Shown here piece after piece: positions 1 through 10,458 of a DNA stretch of 64,000 bases. The notes beneath the pieces were generated by a model. The model saw only the letters and a program-made list of their open reading frames with translations, did no database searches and was not told where the DNA came from. The position numbers were made by a program, and so were the translations under genes. The number at the start of each line of letters is the position of its first letter. Within the stretch, counting starts at the first letter, position 1. This DNA comes from Athripsodes cinereus (taxonomy: Eukaryota; Arthropoda; Insecta; Trichoptera; Leptoceridae): assembly GCA_947579605.1 (NCBI GenBank), contig OX388307.1:32155237-32219236 (forward strand), read 5' to 3'.

Positions 1-862
1 AAATTCTTTTTTTGTTTTATTTGCAAGGGACTTTGTTTCGAATAAAAAAATAGCAACTTTTTCAATGAAATGAATAACGTCTTTTTACTTTGTCGTTTTT
101 ATTATTTTATCAATATTATTTATACTATAATTATTATATCTGATTATCCTCTTTATTCAACTGAAATGATATCTCAAGTGCAGATTGATTATTGAAGAGA
201 GTCCCACCTCACACCCGGTTATCTCAGGAGTCATAGACTCTAATTTATCCGCACATTCAAAATTGCTGATTGATAAATAAATTATGAGTAATAGTAAGTA
301 ATTAAGAGAAATAGAATATCTTCTTTTTAATTAATAGCTGTGAAAAACACATGTTGGCACGATAGCCAGACAACGTTTTTACCGAATGTGAAGATCGGAT
401 TGAACAATTCACCATGTTGCCGGATATTTCAGGATTTGAAGGACTCCTGGTTATTTGCATTTACTTTCTTTCTTACTTGCTGTTAGTTAATAATTTCCAT
501 TCCTTTTTGTTTTGAACAACATGAACAAACTTCTTTCTCATCATTTGGACAATTCACCATCTTTTTTGGGATTTCTCTATGGTTCTCTTATCCTCCAACG
601 GTTTCAACTCCAGAATACTAGGTTTCTATTTGCCATCCTCTTTTTTAACTACATGACCATTTCATTGGAACTTGATCTAAGATACTTTATTGATAATACC
701 TACAATCTTTGTTTTTTTTTTCGAATTATTTCGTTTCTTATTTTGTCTATCAAACTAATGGCCAACATTTGTCATTCCATTGAATTGAGGTGAACTTTCG
801 TTTAACAATAATTAACCATTTCATGTAGATAGTCACATAAAATTTTTGTTTCATATGTTAAA
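1..862. other. AT-rich, no supported feature
   Basis: Low-complexity AT-rich sequence. A 93-codon open frame near 512-793 has no ATG at its start and no recognisable protein motif, so I do not call it a gene. Confidence 0.5.
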
Positions 863-867
863 ATAAC

Positions 868-1016
868 TTCTTCTTCTTCTTCTTCGCCCTCGCCTTTATC
901 CCATTTACTTGGGGTCGGCTCTCCTAGTCCTCATCTTCCAAGTTTTCCGTTCCCCTGCATCCTCCGCGCGCAACTTTGCCTCCTTCATGTCCCTGGCAAT
1001 TGTGGACATCCAGGTT
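868..1016 (-). repeat. LINE 3' end, C-terminal fragment with (GAA)n tail
   Basis: Read on the minus strand, one frame stays open for about 33 codons. It ends in a motif of the type ARDMKEAKLRAEDAGERK...TRRADPK followed by a stop. C-termini of this kind are common at the ends of insect LINE reverse transcriptases. The 3' end is a short GAA microsatellite (about 868-888 on the plus strand, read as TTC). It is a 5'-truncated insertion of about 150 bp. I saw no clear target duplication. Confidence 0.6.
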
Positions 1017-1018
1017 TA

Positions 1019-2505
1019 AAATAACAAATTCACAAAAATTATTTTTACATAAATTTAGTCAATAAAAAAAAACATTGGAAGAAGAATCATCGAAGATTAT
1101 AAATCAAAGTCAAAATATTAATAAGAATGTAAGAATATTATAAATATAGTAGATAGTCAGACAAAATTCGAAATATGAATTTCGGATGAAATACCAAAAT
1201 AATCTCACTGACTTACACACAGTCTTAATTCATAACTTAATTGCGTTATCAGGAATATACCTAATATTAATAAATTAAGTTACATATTATGTATGTAGGG
1301 TTATGATTAATAATAATAATAATAGTTATTATGATTAGATGGCGGATTTATTGTGCAGTTTTACGGTCGGTCTCGGTGGAGATCATAAAAGTTCTTATGG
1401 GCCAATATCATGACAGTATTATGAATACACGATGTATCACGGTGTAATGATTGGTAGGTACCCACAAGTCATAATATGAGACAATCGTGTTTACGTACAA
1501 ACTTATTGAATAATATTAGGTTATGAGGGCTCTACACCCCTTCTTTGTGATTTTATGCAAACGAATTAGCAAAATTACAACCATTTTATTTTTAAAATAT
1601 TTTAAATTCTGGATCACATATATGTTATTTTTTATATTAACATTTTTTTTAATAACATAACATAATAACATAACATAATAACATAACATAACATAACAAA
1701 TTTTGAACATTTATAAATTCGATTTTATCATTTTAGTTTTATTTTGCTGCGAGGAACATAGTGAAAATATTTTCTGAAGATTACCGTCGCAATGATGATA
1801 GGTTGAGTGGTGCTATTTTAAATAAATCATCCTTAATAATACAAGAGTGTTAATAAAATTATAAAACCAAGATTAATCTTAAAATATCATGAATTTTATA
1901 ATACACCTTGAGTTATTTATTTACAACCCTTGAATTTTCTTAATTATTATGACAAACTGCTAACACATCAAAAATAAATTTTATTATCAAAAAAATTATA
2001 GAAAATATTTATAATTCAAACATTTGTTTCATTTATATAATAATATGGTATGTTGTTTACCGTGCATACTACATATATAACGTTATAATGTGCGATAATC
2101 AAGAAAATAGCGAGTTTCACAAATTTTAAGATTCAGAAGGCCCACGGCGTGCCTAGTAGCCGGATGTGAGACCGTACTCGCTCTGTTTTTGAATTAGGAA
2201 ATAAATAAATTCAATTTTTAGAATAAATACAACTTAAATTTTATTTTTATGTGATAACATATTATTTTTTTATACCTATGAATATTTTTGCATATAAAGT
2301 TTTGGCTTATATTTATTAATAAAGCTATTTCATTAATTATTTGTATAATTTTCTCTGCGCCTATTAAAAATCGTTGCCTGAAACCACTAGAGCTAAATCT
2401 TATTTTTACCTTAGGTAAAAAATACTCTTATGAGACGAAACGCAGATGTCAAAGAAAAATAAAGTTAATAGTTCTCTGAAAGGATTGAAATGAGACAAGT
2501 ATGAG
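1019..2505. other. AT-rich, unassigned; (CATAA)n run inside
   Basis: No gene seen. A degenerate AACAT/AACATAAT pentamer array lies at about 1645-1700. It resembles the tail of the tRNA-derived SINE at 57303-57563 and could be a detached SINE tail, but no SINE body adjoins it. Confidence 0.4.
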
Positions 2506-2514
2506 AGCAATAGA

Positions 2515-2575
2515 TGTAATTGGTGAACGTTGCCGTGGAATAAAAGGCTTAAGCCAAACGAAGCTAATTCCTAAT
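2515..2575 (+). repeat. Fragment of fold-back family G
   Basis: The words AATTGGTGAACGTTG, GCTTAAGCCA and CTAATTC occur in the same order and spacing as in the better copy at 29645-30040. This is a short decayed remnant. Confidence 0.5.
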
Positions 2576-2711
2576 CTTCGGTACAACTAATATTCTCTTT
2601 TTATCCTAAAGCTGATATATTATATCTTGCAATCGAATCATATCTTCTATCGTAATAATTATATCATGCCATATAAACAATTTCAAAGATGTTAATATCC
2701 AGTTTATGTAC

Positions 2712-3050
2712 TATACTATACTATACCCTCACGTCGATTCCCAGGTGGGGTAGGCAGAGAGAACGGAACGCCATATAGATCTAACCTTACATATTTTTTT
2801 CACTTCCTCTGCAATCATCCAGTTTCTCATACATACATGTACGCCGATTTCTCTTACTCAACACGCGGCCGTCTATAAGAATTTGATCCACGTCATCCAT
2901 CAACCACGCGGTTCTTGGACGTTCGCGCTTCCTCACACCCCCTCTTTCTAGTACATCCTCTTCGTCATCCTTTCATCGTCCATTCTCTCAAAATGTCCAA
3001 ACCATAGTAACTTGTTTACATGCATTCTGTCCACGCTCATTCTCCAGTTT
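2712..3050 (-). repeat. LINE-C 3' end fragment with (TATAG)n tail
   Basis: This closely matches the minus-strand LINE-C copy at 31894-32467, including the GGTAGGCAGAGAGAACGG block and the run of words up to the stretch encoding the RMQDERM region. The tail lies at 2712-2728 as ACTATACTATACTATACC. Relative to that copy, a short stretch near 3035 is missing. It is 5'-truncated and no longer codes. Confidence 0.75.
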
Positions 3051-5095
3051 ATGTAGGTAATGAAACAAAGATGCTTTCATGGGATATAAAATTTAAAGAT
3101 AAAACTTTCGCATCATCCAGTGTACGAGATTTAAGCAATGAGGAGTACTTACCGTTTTGCCAACTTTCGCTAAGATTCAACCAGGAATCTTATCTCATTT
3201 AATCGAAGACAGCAATCATTTATTGAATATAATATCGATTGCTTTCTCAGATGAAACAAAGGAAATCGTAGGTTACAACATGTTCTTCAGAGTTTTAAAC
3301 AACAGGTGTTAATCCTTTGAATGTCAAAAACCGACTAGTAAAAAACCGTAAGTAACCAATTTATTAGGAAAAATATAATTTATCACATAGCATTTTATCC
3401 GTTGGACTATTTGGTCTCTAACGGTTGTGGCTAATTTGGTAATAGGTAAGCGACGATTAACCAGACGATATTAAAAATGTACTTTTATATATATGTACAC
3501 AAAATGGCGGATTTTCGTTTTACGAATATCGTCCATAAAACATTTTATGCAAGCATTATAGTTGATGTATGTCATTTAACGTTATAACTACAGCTAGGTA
3601 TATAATATGTATACAGAATAATGTCAGAATATTTACACAAAGCAAGAAAGGAATAGTTACACAAAAATAAATTATTTTACTTTCCTCTGTAAAGAAGAGA
3701 TATTATATTTTGAAATATGCCTATAACAATAACAACAGAGGTTCTTTTATAGCAAAGATAAGAATAAAAACAAGAAACAAAAGTAAAATTACAGATTTAA
3801 ATAAATTTAACAATTTTTGTGCTCAGTGTCCTTTAGAGTACCTACTGACATAGTTACACTTTTAGCAAATTAAGTTTTTTTTTTTGGTGGTTTGTTATAC
3901 TTTATAATAGTTTCAGACTTTCGAATTGGATGTCTACGGTTCGTGCATTTTTTTCATACCTTTTTAAAAATCACGAAACAAGGTAATGCTAAACATAATT
4001 GTGTTTGTAGGCTTATTTAAGTTTTTCAGAAACACAGATTAATCAATAAACAAAAAAATAAAAATGCGTTGGTATAAACGTTTTTATCAAAATAATTTTG
4101 GATTCAATATGATGCACCTGAATAAACTCATCCACGCTAAGCAAAAATGTGTATATTGAAGCTGAAATATAAAATTCGACGGAAAGATTCGAAACACAAA
4201 CATCACCTTGGAAGCCGAGATTGCTCCATCAGGTTACCAGATCCCACAAAAATTATAAAACAAAATATATTAAGATCTGCTCGCTAGTCTGGGACCATTA
4301 TTGGGAGCCCATGATAATATGGTGTGATAATAAATGATAGGACTATTCGTGACGTCCATGATAATGTTTGATACTCAGATCATTGTTATTGTCTAATGTT
4401 AATGTATTGTAAGGAGGGATTTAAAAAACTTTTCATTTCATTTCATATTTACATAATTGATTGTCAATTTAAAGAAATATTTTTTAAAAATTTCAAAACA
4501 TATTCATCCAGTATGAAAGCTTTGTTGCAATATTAAGGCTGAACTTTCTTTAAGGTGATGCTTAAAACATCAAATAATTATAATTCATTATAGGACCTCG
4601 GGAGACTTTCACATATTCCCCCAATTAGTTTCACTCAACCCTCGCAAGAAGAAATGTAACCATGAGCATCTTTCATAGCTGCTGTAGGTACCATAGGATA
4701 GTAGTGACTCAGAGTTACCTTTCCACAAAATCTCAATTAAGAAGGCCGTGTAATAACCATTGGGACCATTAGCTGTCCCTTTATGAGATGGGAGGTGGAA
4801 AAAATAATATAACAAAAATTAATTGCATTTGTTAATATGGGGTCCAGGCAATAAGTACGCACTAATAACAGCAGACCACAGAGGGATAAAGTTTGTATGA
4901 TAAAAGAAACTCAGCAGGAATTTGTATTATATGTTTACTTAAAATAAAAAATATTTTTAAAAAGTGGGCTTAATTTTTTTTTGATTGAGAGGTTCCCAGT
5001 TCAATTCCTCTAGAGTCTTGCTCCACTTTCATTTGAAATAAAATATTGCAAAGTAAAAGAATGTTCGGGATATATTTGGCTTTATTTATAATACT
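3051..5095. other. AT-rich, unassigned
   Basis: No recognisable gene or repeat. A 68-codon minus-strand frame at 4609-4815 contains a GPNGYY motif faintly like the GPDG region of LINE reverse transcriptases. It is too short and isolated to call. Confidence 0.4.
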
Positions 5096-5097
5096 TT

Positions 5098-5480
5098 GAA
5101 TCTTTCACAATACACCGTTTCTATAACAACGATATCAGAACAAGGGAAGGAGGAGGAGGAAGAAGTATGTTGTGGAAAGAGGTGATTCAATTGGCATTCT
5201 CAAAACATGTCCCAGCCAGGACCATCGTCTCTCTTGTATTACGGAGATTACAGGTCTCTGCTGGGTGCGCCGGCGCACAGCATCATTTGTAACATGTTCA
5301 TACCATCTGACATCCAAAATCTTTCACAATACACCGTTCCTATGACAACGATATCAGAGCGCAAGGAATGTCGTGGGAAGAGGTGACGCAATTGGCACAG
5401 AGTCGCTCTGAATGGAGGAGGCTTTTTTCTGCCCTAAGCTCCCGAGAGGAGCATTGAGGGCGATGATGATGATGATACTC
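5098..5480. repeat. LINE-D 3' fragment, internally inverted
   Basis: This is a rearranged copy of the C-terminal end of LINE-D, whose ordinary form is at 8986-9367. The segment at about 5190-5317 reads on the minus strand and encodes WYEHVTNDAVRRRTQQRP...RRWSWLGHVLRMP. The adjoining segment 5318-5480 reads on the plus strand and carries the downstream part (SEWRRL, CSREE) plus the (GAT)n tail. A partial extra copy of the plus-strand part lies at about 5098-5140. Inverted 5' parts of this type are produced by twin priming during LINE insertion. The extra copy suggests a second event. Confidence 0.6.
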
Positions 5481-5523
5481 CGGATTCATTCAAGGCATTT
5501 GCAGATGTGTGGGTTTCAAGATG

Positions 5524-5706
5524 GGTTCTGCTACGTCAGCCGGGTTCCCCGCCCACTGACGTGGAAAGGTCGGAGATGCCAACACTGGCATAGTGGTACA
5601 TACTGATAGACTTGAGAGAATTGAAAGGTTAATAAATTGTTACATAAATGGATAAATAGGATTCCTTGGACTCCTGAAATATCCGAGATATAATGTTATT
5701 TCAACA
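5524..5706 (+). repeat. Repeat J, single unit
   Basis: This matches both units of the tandem pair at 43249-43609. Shared words include GCCGGGT, GACGTGGAAAGGTCGGAGATG, CTCCTGAAATA and TTATTTCAAC. There is no protein signal and the element type is unknown. Confidence 0.6.
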
Positions 5707-6019
5707 TTTCTTTAGATTCTTCTTCTTCAGGGATATTTGTGCAATGCTGAAAAGAAAATATTTTTTTTATATTTCAACGCAAGTCCTTCCAACAGAATTT
5801 TAAGTACACGCTCATGTTCTCGAGACAATTTATCTAAATATGTATAGCAAGTAATAATTGTAATTATAATTTTAATTTTATTTGCGTTAGAACAATGAAA
5901 CTACGTATCTCTCTTTTCATAAGCGTACAAAATTATATTGTTCTGCAGTATCTTGTAACTTGTTCCGATCATGAATATTAATACGAGTAATAAAATAAGT
6001 AGCGACGAGACGGACAATC

Positions 6020-6345
6020 GGTAAATATCCGATATCCGGACTTCGGTAATATCGATCATTAAATAATAGTTATAAAATGTCGTAATATGAAAAAAATCAT
6101 AGAAAAGCATATTTATATGGATATAGCTTAGGCAATCAGATTGTTCAATAGTATTTCCCAGAATATGGACATATTTCACATAACGTACGGAGAATTTGTG
6201 GGGAAAGTGGAAACACTTTTGTAAATGTTTGTTTTCTCTGAGATCGCATTGACCGAAGGCTGTAATGGTCCCAGTAGAATATGGTGTCATTTGAATAATA
6301 ATAATAATACATTTTTGAAAGGATTTTTGTTAATTTTTTTATGAA
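6020..6345. repeat. Repeat M, copy 1
   Basis: This is similar to 52560-52890: both contain GAGATCGCATTG or GGATCGCATTG, then a GCTGTAATG motif, CC-AGT and a TTTTTAATTTTTTTGACATT-like end. Overlapping minus-strand frames here have no recognisable product. Class unknown. Confidence 0.4.
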
Positions 6346-6416
6346 CATTATTGTATTATCCTTTCATTTCTCTCTCTCTCTCTCATTATATATATAATGA
6401 GTTACAATCCATTGGA

Positions 6417-7391
6417 TTAGTCTGCAACGAGTTTTGACTTATTTCTCCACTCCTCCCTATTCTCAGCCAGTCTCTTCAACTCCATATATGAGCCACAGCT
6501 CATGTCCCTCTTCAGTTGGTCCATATAGGCGTCTCTCGGTCGACCTCTGCCATTTGTGCCTTCGGTCCTGCCCTCTGCGATTGCGATGAGCAGTCCTGGG
6601 TGCCTGATGTTGTGGCCAATCCAGTTAGCTCGTTGTTGGCAGATTATTTTGAGGAGTTGCCTTTTTTCGCCAACCCTGGTTAACACTTCTTCGTTTTCGA
6701 CGTGTTCCGACCAATGAATCTTCAGCATGCGTCTATAGCACCACATTTCAAATGCCGCTAACCGTCCGCTTTCCCTCTAACTGATGGTCCACGTCTCGCA
6801 CCCATATAGCAAAATGCTCCACACAAAGGCTTTAGTGAGATTCTTCCTCACGCTTAGATCAATATTAGGGGATTCTAATATTTTGGATTTTTTGTTAAAG
6901 GCAATTCGTGCCTGGTTTATTCTGCTCACAATTTTCCCATTTATTTTTACTCCTGTCCAGTTCTTCATTTATTCTCTGAGTTCATCAATAGCTCGCTGTA
7001 TATAGCAGTTAAAGAGTGCTGGCGACATTGAGCATCCCTGTCTTACACCTTGTTCTACTCTCGCTTCTGCGCAGCTCTCTCCGCTTTTAATTACAGCCAT
7101 TTCATTCTTGTATAGGCTCCAGATGGCTCTTCTGTCCTTATAGCTCATTCCTATCTGGTTTAGAGTCTTAAAAAGTTGTTCCCATTCTACTTTATCGAAT
7201 GTTTTTTCTAGGTCGATGAATGCTACATACGTGTTTCCATTCACTGTTATTCTTTTTTCAAGAACAAGTCTTAGACTCAGAATTGCATCTCTTGTACCTG
7301 TCTCTTTGCGGAATCCAAATTGATCTTCTGAAAGTGTTTCGTTGATTTTACTTTCCGCCCTTTTCATTATCTCTCGCATCGCCTCTCTCAT
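6417..7391 (-). pseudogene. LINE reverse transcriptase remnant, catalytic segment deleted
   Basis: One minus-strand frame runs from 7391 to 6417 with two in-frame stops (6969-6971 and 6777-6779). It encodes part of an RTE-like reverse transcriptase. Near the start is EDQFGFRKETGTRDAI, then FIDLEKTFDKVEW (the first catalytic aspartate region) and RQGCSMSPALFN. Next come TGVKINGKI and then, directly, SRINQARIAFNKK, which in intact relatives lies about 100 residues further on. The segment holding the FADD/YADD catalytic pair is therefore missing. The C-terminus continues with LLYGCETWT and RANWIGH...GRPRDAYMDQLKRD, a common LINE C-terminal block. No endonuclease domain is visible. This is a dead, internally deleted copy. 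Clade assignment (RTE or Proto2-like) is from memory only. Confidence 0.8.
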
Positions 7392-7543
7392 TAGTTATTC
7401 TTATTAACTGGTTATAACTTCTTGTTTTATAAATATAATATATAAGTCTTGTATGTATATATATAAGTCTTGTATTTATTGTGTGCCTTATAAATTAAGT
7501 TTGTATAAACACTGTTCTATGATTTAAGTAAGGTACTTATGTA

Positions 7544-7802
7544 CACTGAAAAAAATACTAACGAAATTTCACAACGAATCATTGGTACGTACTATCAAAT
7601 TAGGACCAGAGATCGTACAAACGATTCCATAGTACGAATCTATAATATTAACTCTTCGCAAACAAGTTGTTGGTAAATTTACCAATGATTTGTTTGTGAA
7701 GAGTTAATATTATAGATTTATACCAATGAATCGTTTGTACGATCTCAGGTCCTAATCTGATAGTACCGTACCAATGATTCGTTTTGAGTATTTTTCTCAG
7801 TG
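7544..7802. mobile_element. Fold-back MITE 1, ~125-bp inverted repeats
   Basis: The element starts CACTGA and ends TCAGTG, flanked by TA on both sides (7542-7543 and 7803-7804). The two halves are near-complementary over about 125 bp, so the whole 259 bp can fold into one long hairpin. TA flanks and size fit a Tc1/mariner-type MITE. A second, interrupted copy lies at 61374-62281. Confidence 0.85.
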
Positions 7803-7879
7803 TATTATGTGCTGTTGTGTTTAAATTAATAAATAGATATTCCGTGATGGTATAATTATGATACATTGTTTTGAGTCTG

Positions 7880-8092
7880 CAGGGTTACTTTTGACAAAAT
7901 CTTAACACGATCTTAATCTAGCCTTGATCTTGATCATACGACGCACGAAGGGACTACGGTCAAAAACACCGCGTTACTGCTACTGCGCGATCGTTATGCG
8001 TGCATTTTTGGCCAATAGTCACTTCGTGCGTCGTATGATCAAGATCAAGACTAGATTAAGATCGTGTTTAGATTTTGTCAAGAGTAACCCTG
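7880..8092. mobile_element. Fold-back MITE 2, CAGGGTTAC termini
   Basis: The element begins CAGGGTTACTTTTGACA and ends with its near-complement ...GAGTAACCCTG. The arms run about 85 bp, with GATCTTAATCTAG and CATACGACGCACGAAG in the left arm mirrored in the right. The CAGGG ends suggest a hAT relative. The flanking octamers TGAGTCTG and CTGATCTG are only partly alike, so the target duplication is uncertain. Part of a second copy lies at 62290-62392. Confidence 0.75.
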
Positions 8093-8344
8093 CTGATCTG
8101 ATTATCATAATATTATGACGTTAGGCTATGCGAGACTATCCGTTTGAGAATGATGCTTAATATCCGGTAATCGGTTGAACTCACTATCCGTCTTACCGTT
8201 ACAAACTAGTATCGTAGAACGTATAATAATAATTACGGTTAATTAAAAAGATTTTAGTTAACAAATCAAACAATGAAACCGCTAATAAAAACTTTTATAG
8301 GAGATGTTCCACGAGGTGAACATGAATACGATACAGTGGTGTAG

Positions 8345-8815
8345 AGTGGTAAACATTGGGGATTTCACAAAAAAAAATCGGCTCAATAAATAGTACAGAA
8401 AATAAGAAAAATTAAGGTGTTTTTTTATCTGTTTCAATTTGCATTAAGGCTTTTATCAAAATTTGATAAAGCAATTTTCGCACTTCGCCGCAAAATGTCC
8501 ACCCCATGGCGGAACTTGGGCCCGAAGTCAAAACACATTTTAGCGTTACGTTTGACAATTTTCGTAACTATTGTGTATATTTAAGCTACAAAAATTGACA
8601 CTTCTCGCAACGTCGTCTATATTCGAAAGATAATGGCACGAAAACGTAACGCAAAAATGTATTTTGACTTCGGGCCCAGGTGTGTGACGTCATCAGACTC
8701 TACAGGCAGTTCTGTGAGTCAATTACGTGCCAATACACCATAGCCCCTAACGACGTCACAACGGGCTAATGCAATGATATGGCGTTTAAAATTTTGAATT
8801 ATACCCCTGATGTAA
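8345..8815. mobile_element. Repeat L, copy 1, interrupted by a palindromic MITE
   Basis: Similar to the element at 28716-29101. Shared blocks include ATTTCACAAAAAAAA, TTTTCGCACTTCGCCGCAAAA, GTGACGTCATCAG and AACGACGTCACAACG. The termini are decayed here. The 160-bp palindrome 8518-8677 sits inside it and is absent from the other copy. Confidence 0.65.
8518..8677. mobile_element. Palindromic MITE 3 nested in repeat L
   Basis: Terminal inverted repeats of about 36 bp start GGGCCCGAAGTCAAAA and are mirrored by TTTTGACTTCGGGCCC. The comparison copy of repeat L (28716-29101) lacks this stretch, which confirms an insertion. I see no unambiguous target duplication. The GGGCC-type ends would fit a PIF/Harbinger-like MITE, which is inference only. 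Confidence 0.75.
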
Positions 8816-8985
8816 AATAATAAATACATACCTACTCAAAAAACTACAAGTTAATAGATAAATAACATTTTTCCATAAATACAATCATGAAGGGCAGATA
8901 ACAGGACTTTAAAATACTACAATTTCTTCTAGTTCAACACTTTTTGAATATAATGGAATACTTTTAACACTTCGGTATTTGTTTT

Positions 8986-9367
8986 AAGGAGGATTTCTTG
9001 GAAGGATTTTGGATATCAAATGGTATGAACATGTAACAAATGATGTTGTGCGTCGGCGCACCCAGCAGAGACCTGTAATCTCCGTAATACAGGAGAGACG
9101 ATGGTCCTGGCTGGGACAGGTTTTGAGAATGCCCAATGATAGTTATCCAAAAAGAGCACTGTTTTTCCGTCCGCAAGGGTTCCGTCGGCCCGGGCGTCCC
9201 TCTTTCACAAATCACCGTTCCTATATAACAACGATATCAGAGCGCAGGGAATGTCGTGGAAAGAGTTGACGCAATTGGCGCAGAGACGCTCTGAATGGAG
9301 GAGGCTGGTTTCTGCCCTGTGCTCCCGAGAGGAGCGTTGAGGGCGAGATGATGATGATGAGATGATG
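8986..9367 (+). mobile_element. LINE-D 3' fragment with (GAT)n tail and 9-bp duplication
   Basis: A 5'-truncated LINE insertion flanked by ATTTGTTTT at 8977-8985 and 9368-9376. The plus strand encodes the reverse transcriptase C-terminus: KWYEHVTNDVVRRRTQQRP, RRWSWLGQVLRMPNDSYPKR and FFRPQGFRRPGRP. After a frameshift near 9210 it continues as GMSWKELTQLAQRRSEWRR and CSREER, then a stop. The 3' end is a GAT microsatellite. It is the least rearranged LINE-D copy in the window. Confidence 0.8.
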
Positions 9368-9376
9368 ATTTGTTTT

Positions 9377-10050
9377 CAAAATTACCCTTAAATTATACAC
9401 AATTACACATCTCCTTGATATAAAAAATGTACCTATACTTTTCACTCCCCGGCACTGTGTGGTTTGCTAATAGAGTATAGTAGTACCGTAGATACGATGA
9501 ACATTGTAACATGGTCCCGCTAATAAATTTTATATTGCTAGTATTAATGGCAGTTTTATTAGATCTAACCGATTAAATTTTTCCAATAAAACTGTTTCTT
9601 TTCCCCTTTTACTATCTTTTTTTCTTTGTCATTGTCTGGATAAGTGTAATAACATAAAAAAATAATATATAATAAAATTTATCGTTACAGATTCCAGAAA
9701 TTTCTTTGTTAATTAATGACATACATTAGATAAAATATTAATTAACGTTGTCTTTGTTGAATGAATTGTTGAGAAGTATTAAAATAAATCATAAAATGTG
9801 TGAGTAGAAAGGTATTGCTGTCTATGGGACAAATGTTCCCTCTGTAAATTGATATTCGTTACCTATGTAGGTATACAATTCTTGTTACGCGAAATACAAG
9901 GAACGATGTTTGGCAATGGCAACGAATTTAATAAATTTTTCATAGTCATTTGTTCATCTTTATTATGCATGCGTTTAGTTATTGATTCACTGTCATACTT
10001 TCATTTTTAATTGATTTGTTTATTTATTCATTGTTATTTTTTTTTTGGAT
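9377..10050. other. AT-rich, unassigned
   Basis: No gene or repeat recognised. Confidence 0.4.
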
Positions 10051-10051
10051 A

Positions 10052-10135
10052 TTATTAATCCTTTGTTAATTGTATATTTATATTGGCACGAAGTTATTAA
10101 TCCTTTGTTAATTGTATATTTATATTGGCACGAAG
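10052..10135. repeat. 42-bp direct tandem duplication
   Basis: A 42-bp unit starting TTATTAATCCTTTG and ending GGCACGAAG is present twice in a row, without visible differences, at 10052-10093 and 10094-10135. It spans the left edge of the SINE-A fragment, so it arose after that insertion. Confidence 0.85.
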
Positions 10136-10226
10136 GGGACAGTTTGCATGTTTCTTACATGCAGCTGATCTGCTGGCTACCCCACTTGTGGGATATGCCG
10201 TGATGGTATGGTATAGTATAGTATAG
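10079..10226 (+). repeat. SINE-A, 3' part
   Basis: Carries the SINE-A 3' half: TTGGCACGAAG, CAGTTTGCATGTTTCTTAC, GCTGATCTGCTGGCTACC and CTTGTGGGATATGCC, followed by a (TATAG)n tail. The 5' half is missing. Confidence 0.85.
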
Positions 10227-10260
10227 TAATTGTACATATATTTTTTTATACTCAGCAGGC

Positions 10261-10375
10261 CTCGATACAGAGCAACCTAATTGCGACTTAATTGTAGCCA
10301 TATTGTTGATTAAATGTCTCAGCTTCTGTATTTTTATTATTATTATTGGTTGAATAAAGAATTATTACCTGGAAT
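10261..10375 (+). repeat. Retroposon 3' end with AATAAAG and (ATT)n
   Basis: The words TTAATTGTAGCCATATTG, AATGTCTCA and TTGAATAAAG also occur inside both hAT-like copies (about 14355-14455 and 48645-48715). It looks like the 3' end of a LINE or SINE that those elements have captured. Confidence 0.55.
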
Positions 10376-10458
10376 GGTACTGATATCAGATATGGAAGAA
10401 AATATCTTGAATGATTCTTTATGAATTTCTTGAATCTATTCTTTTATCTATCTTCAAC

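Noticed and set aside
1645..1700. Telomere-like or CRISPR-like short repeats
   Set aside because: It is an AACAT pentamer run, not TTAGG, and has no spacers. Better explained as a microsatellite or SINE tail.
3120..3215. Possible host exon on the minus strand with donor AACG/GTAAGTA at about 3150
   Set aside because: A good donor sequence, but all three frames upstream hit stops within about 20 codons.
4609..4815. LINE reverse transcriptase fragment with GPNGYYTAF
   Set aside because: Only one short motif is suggestive. No neighbouring LINE sequence supports it.
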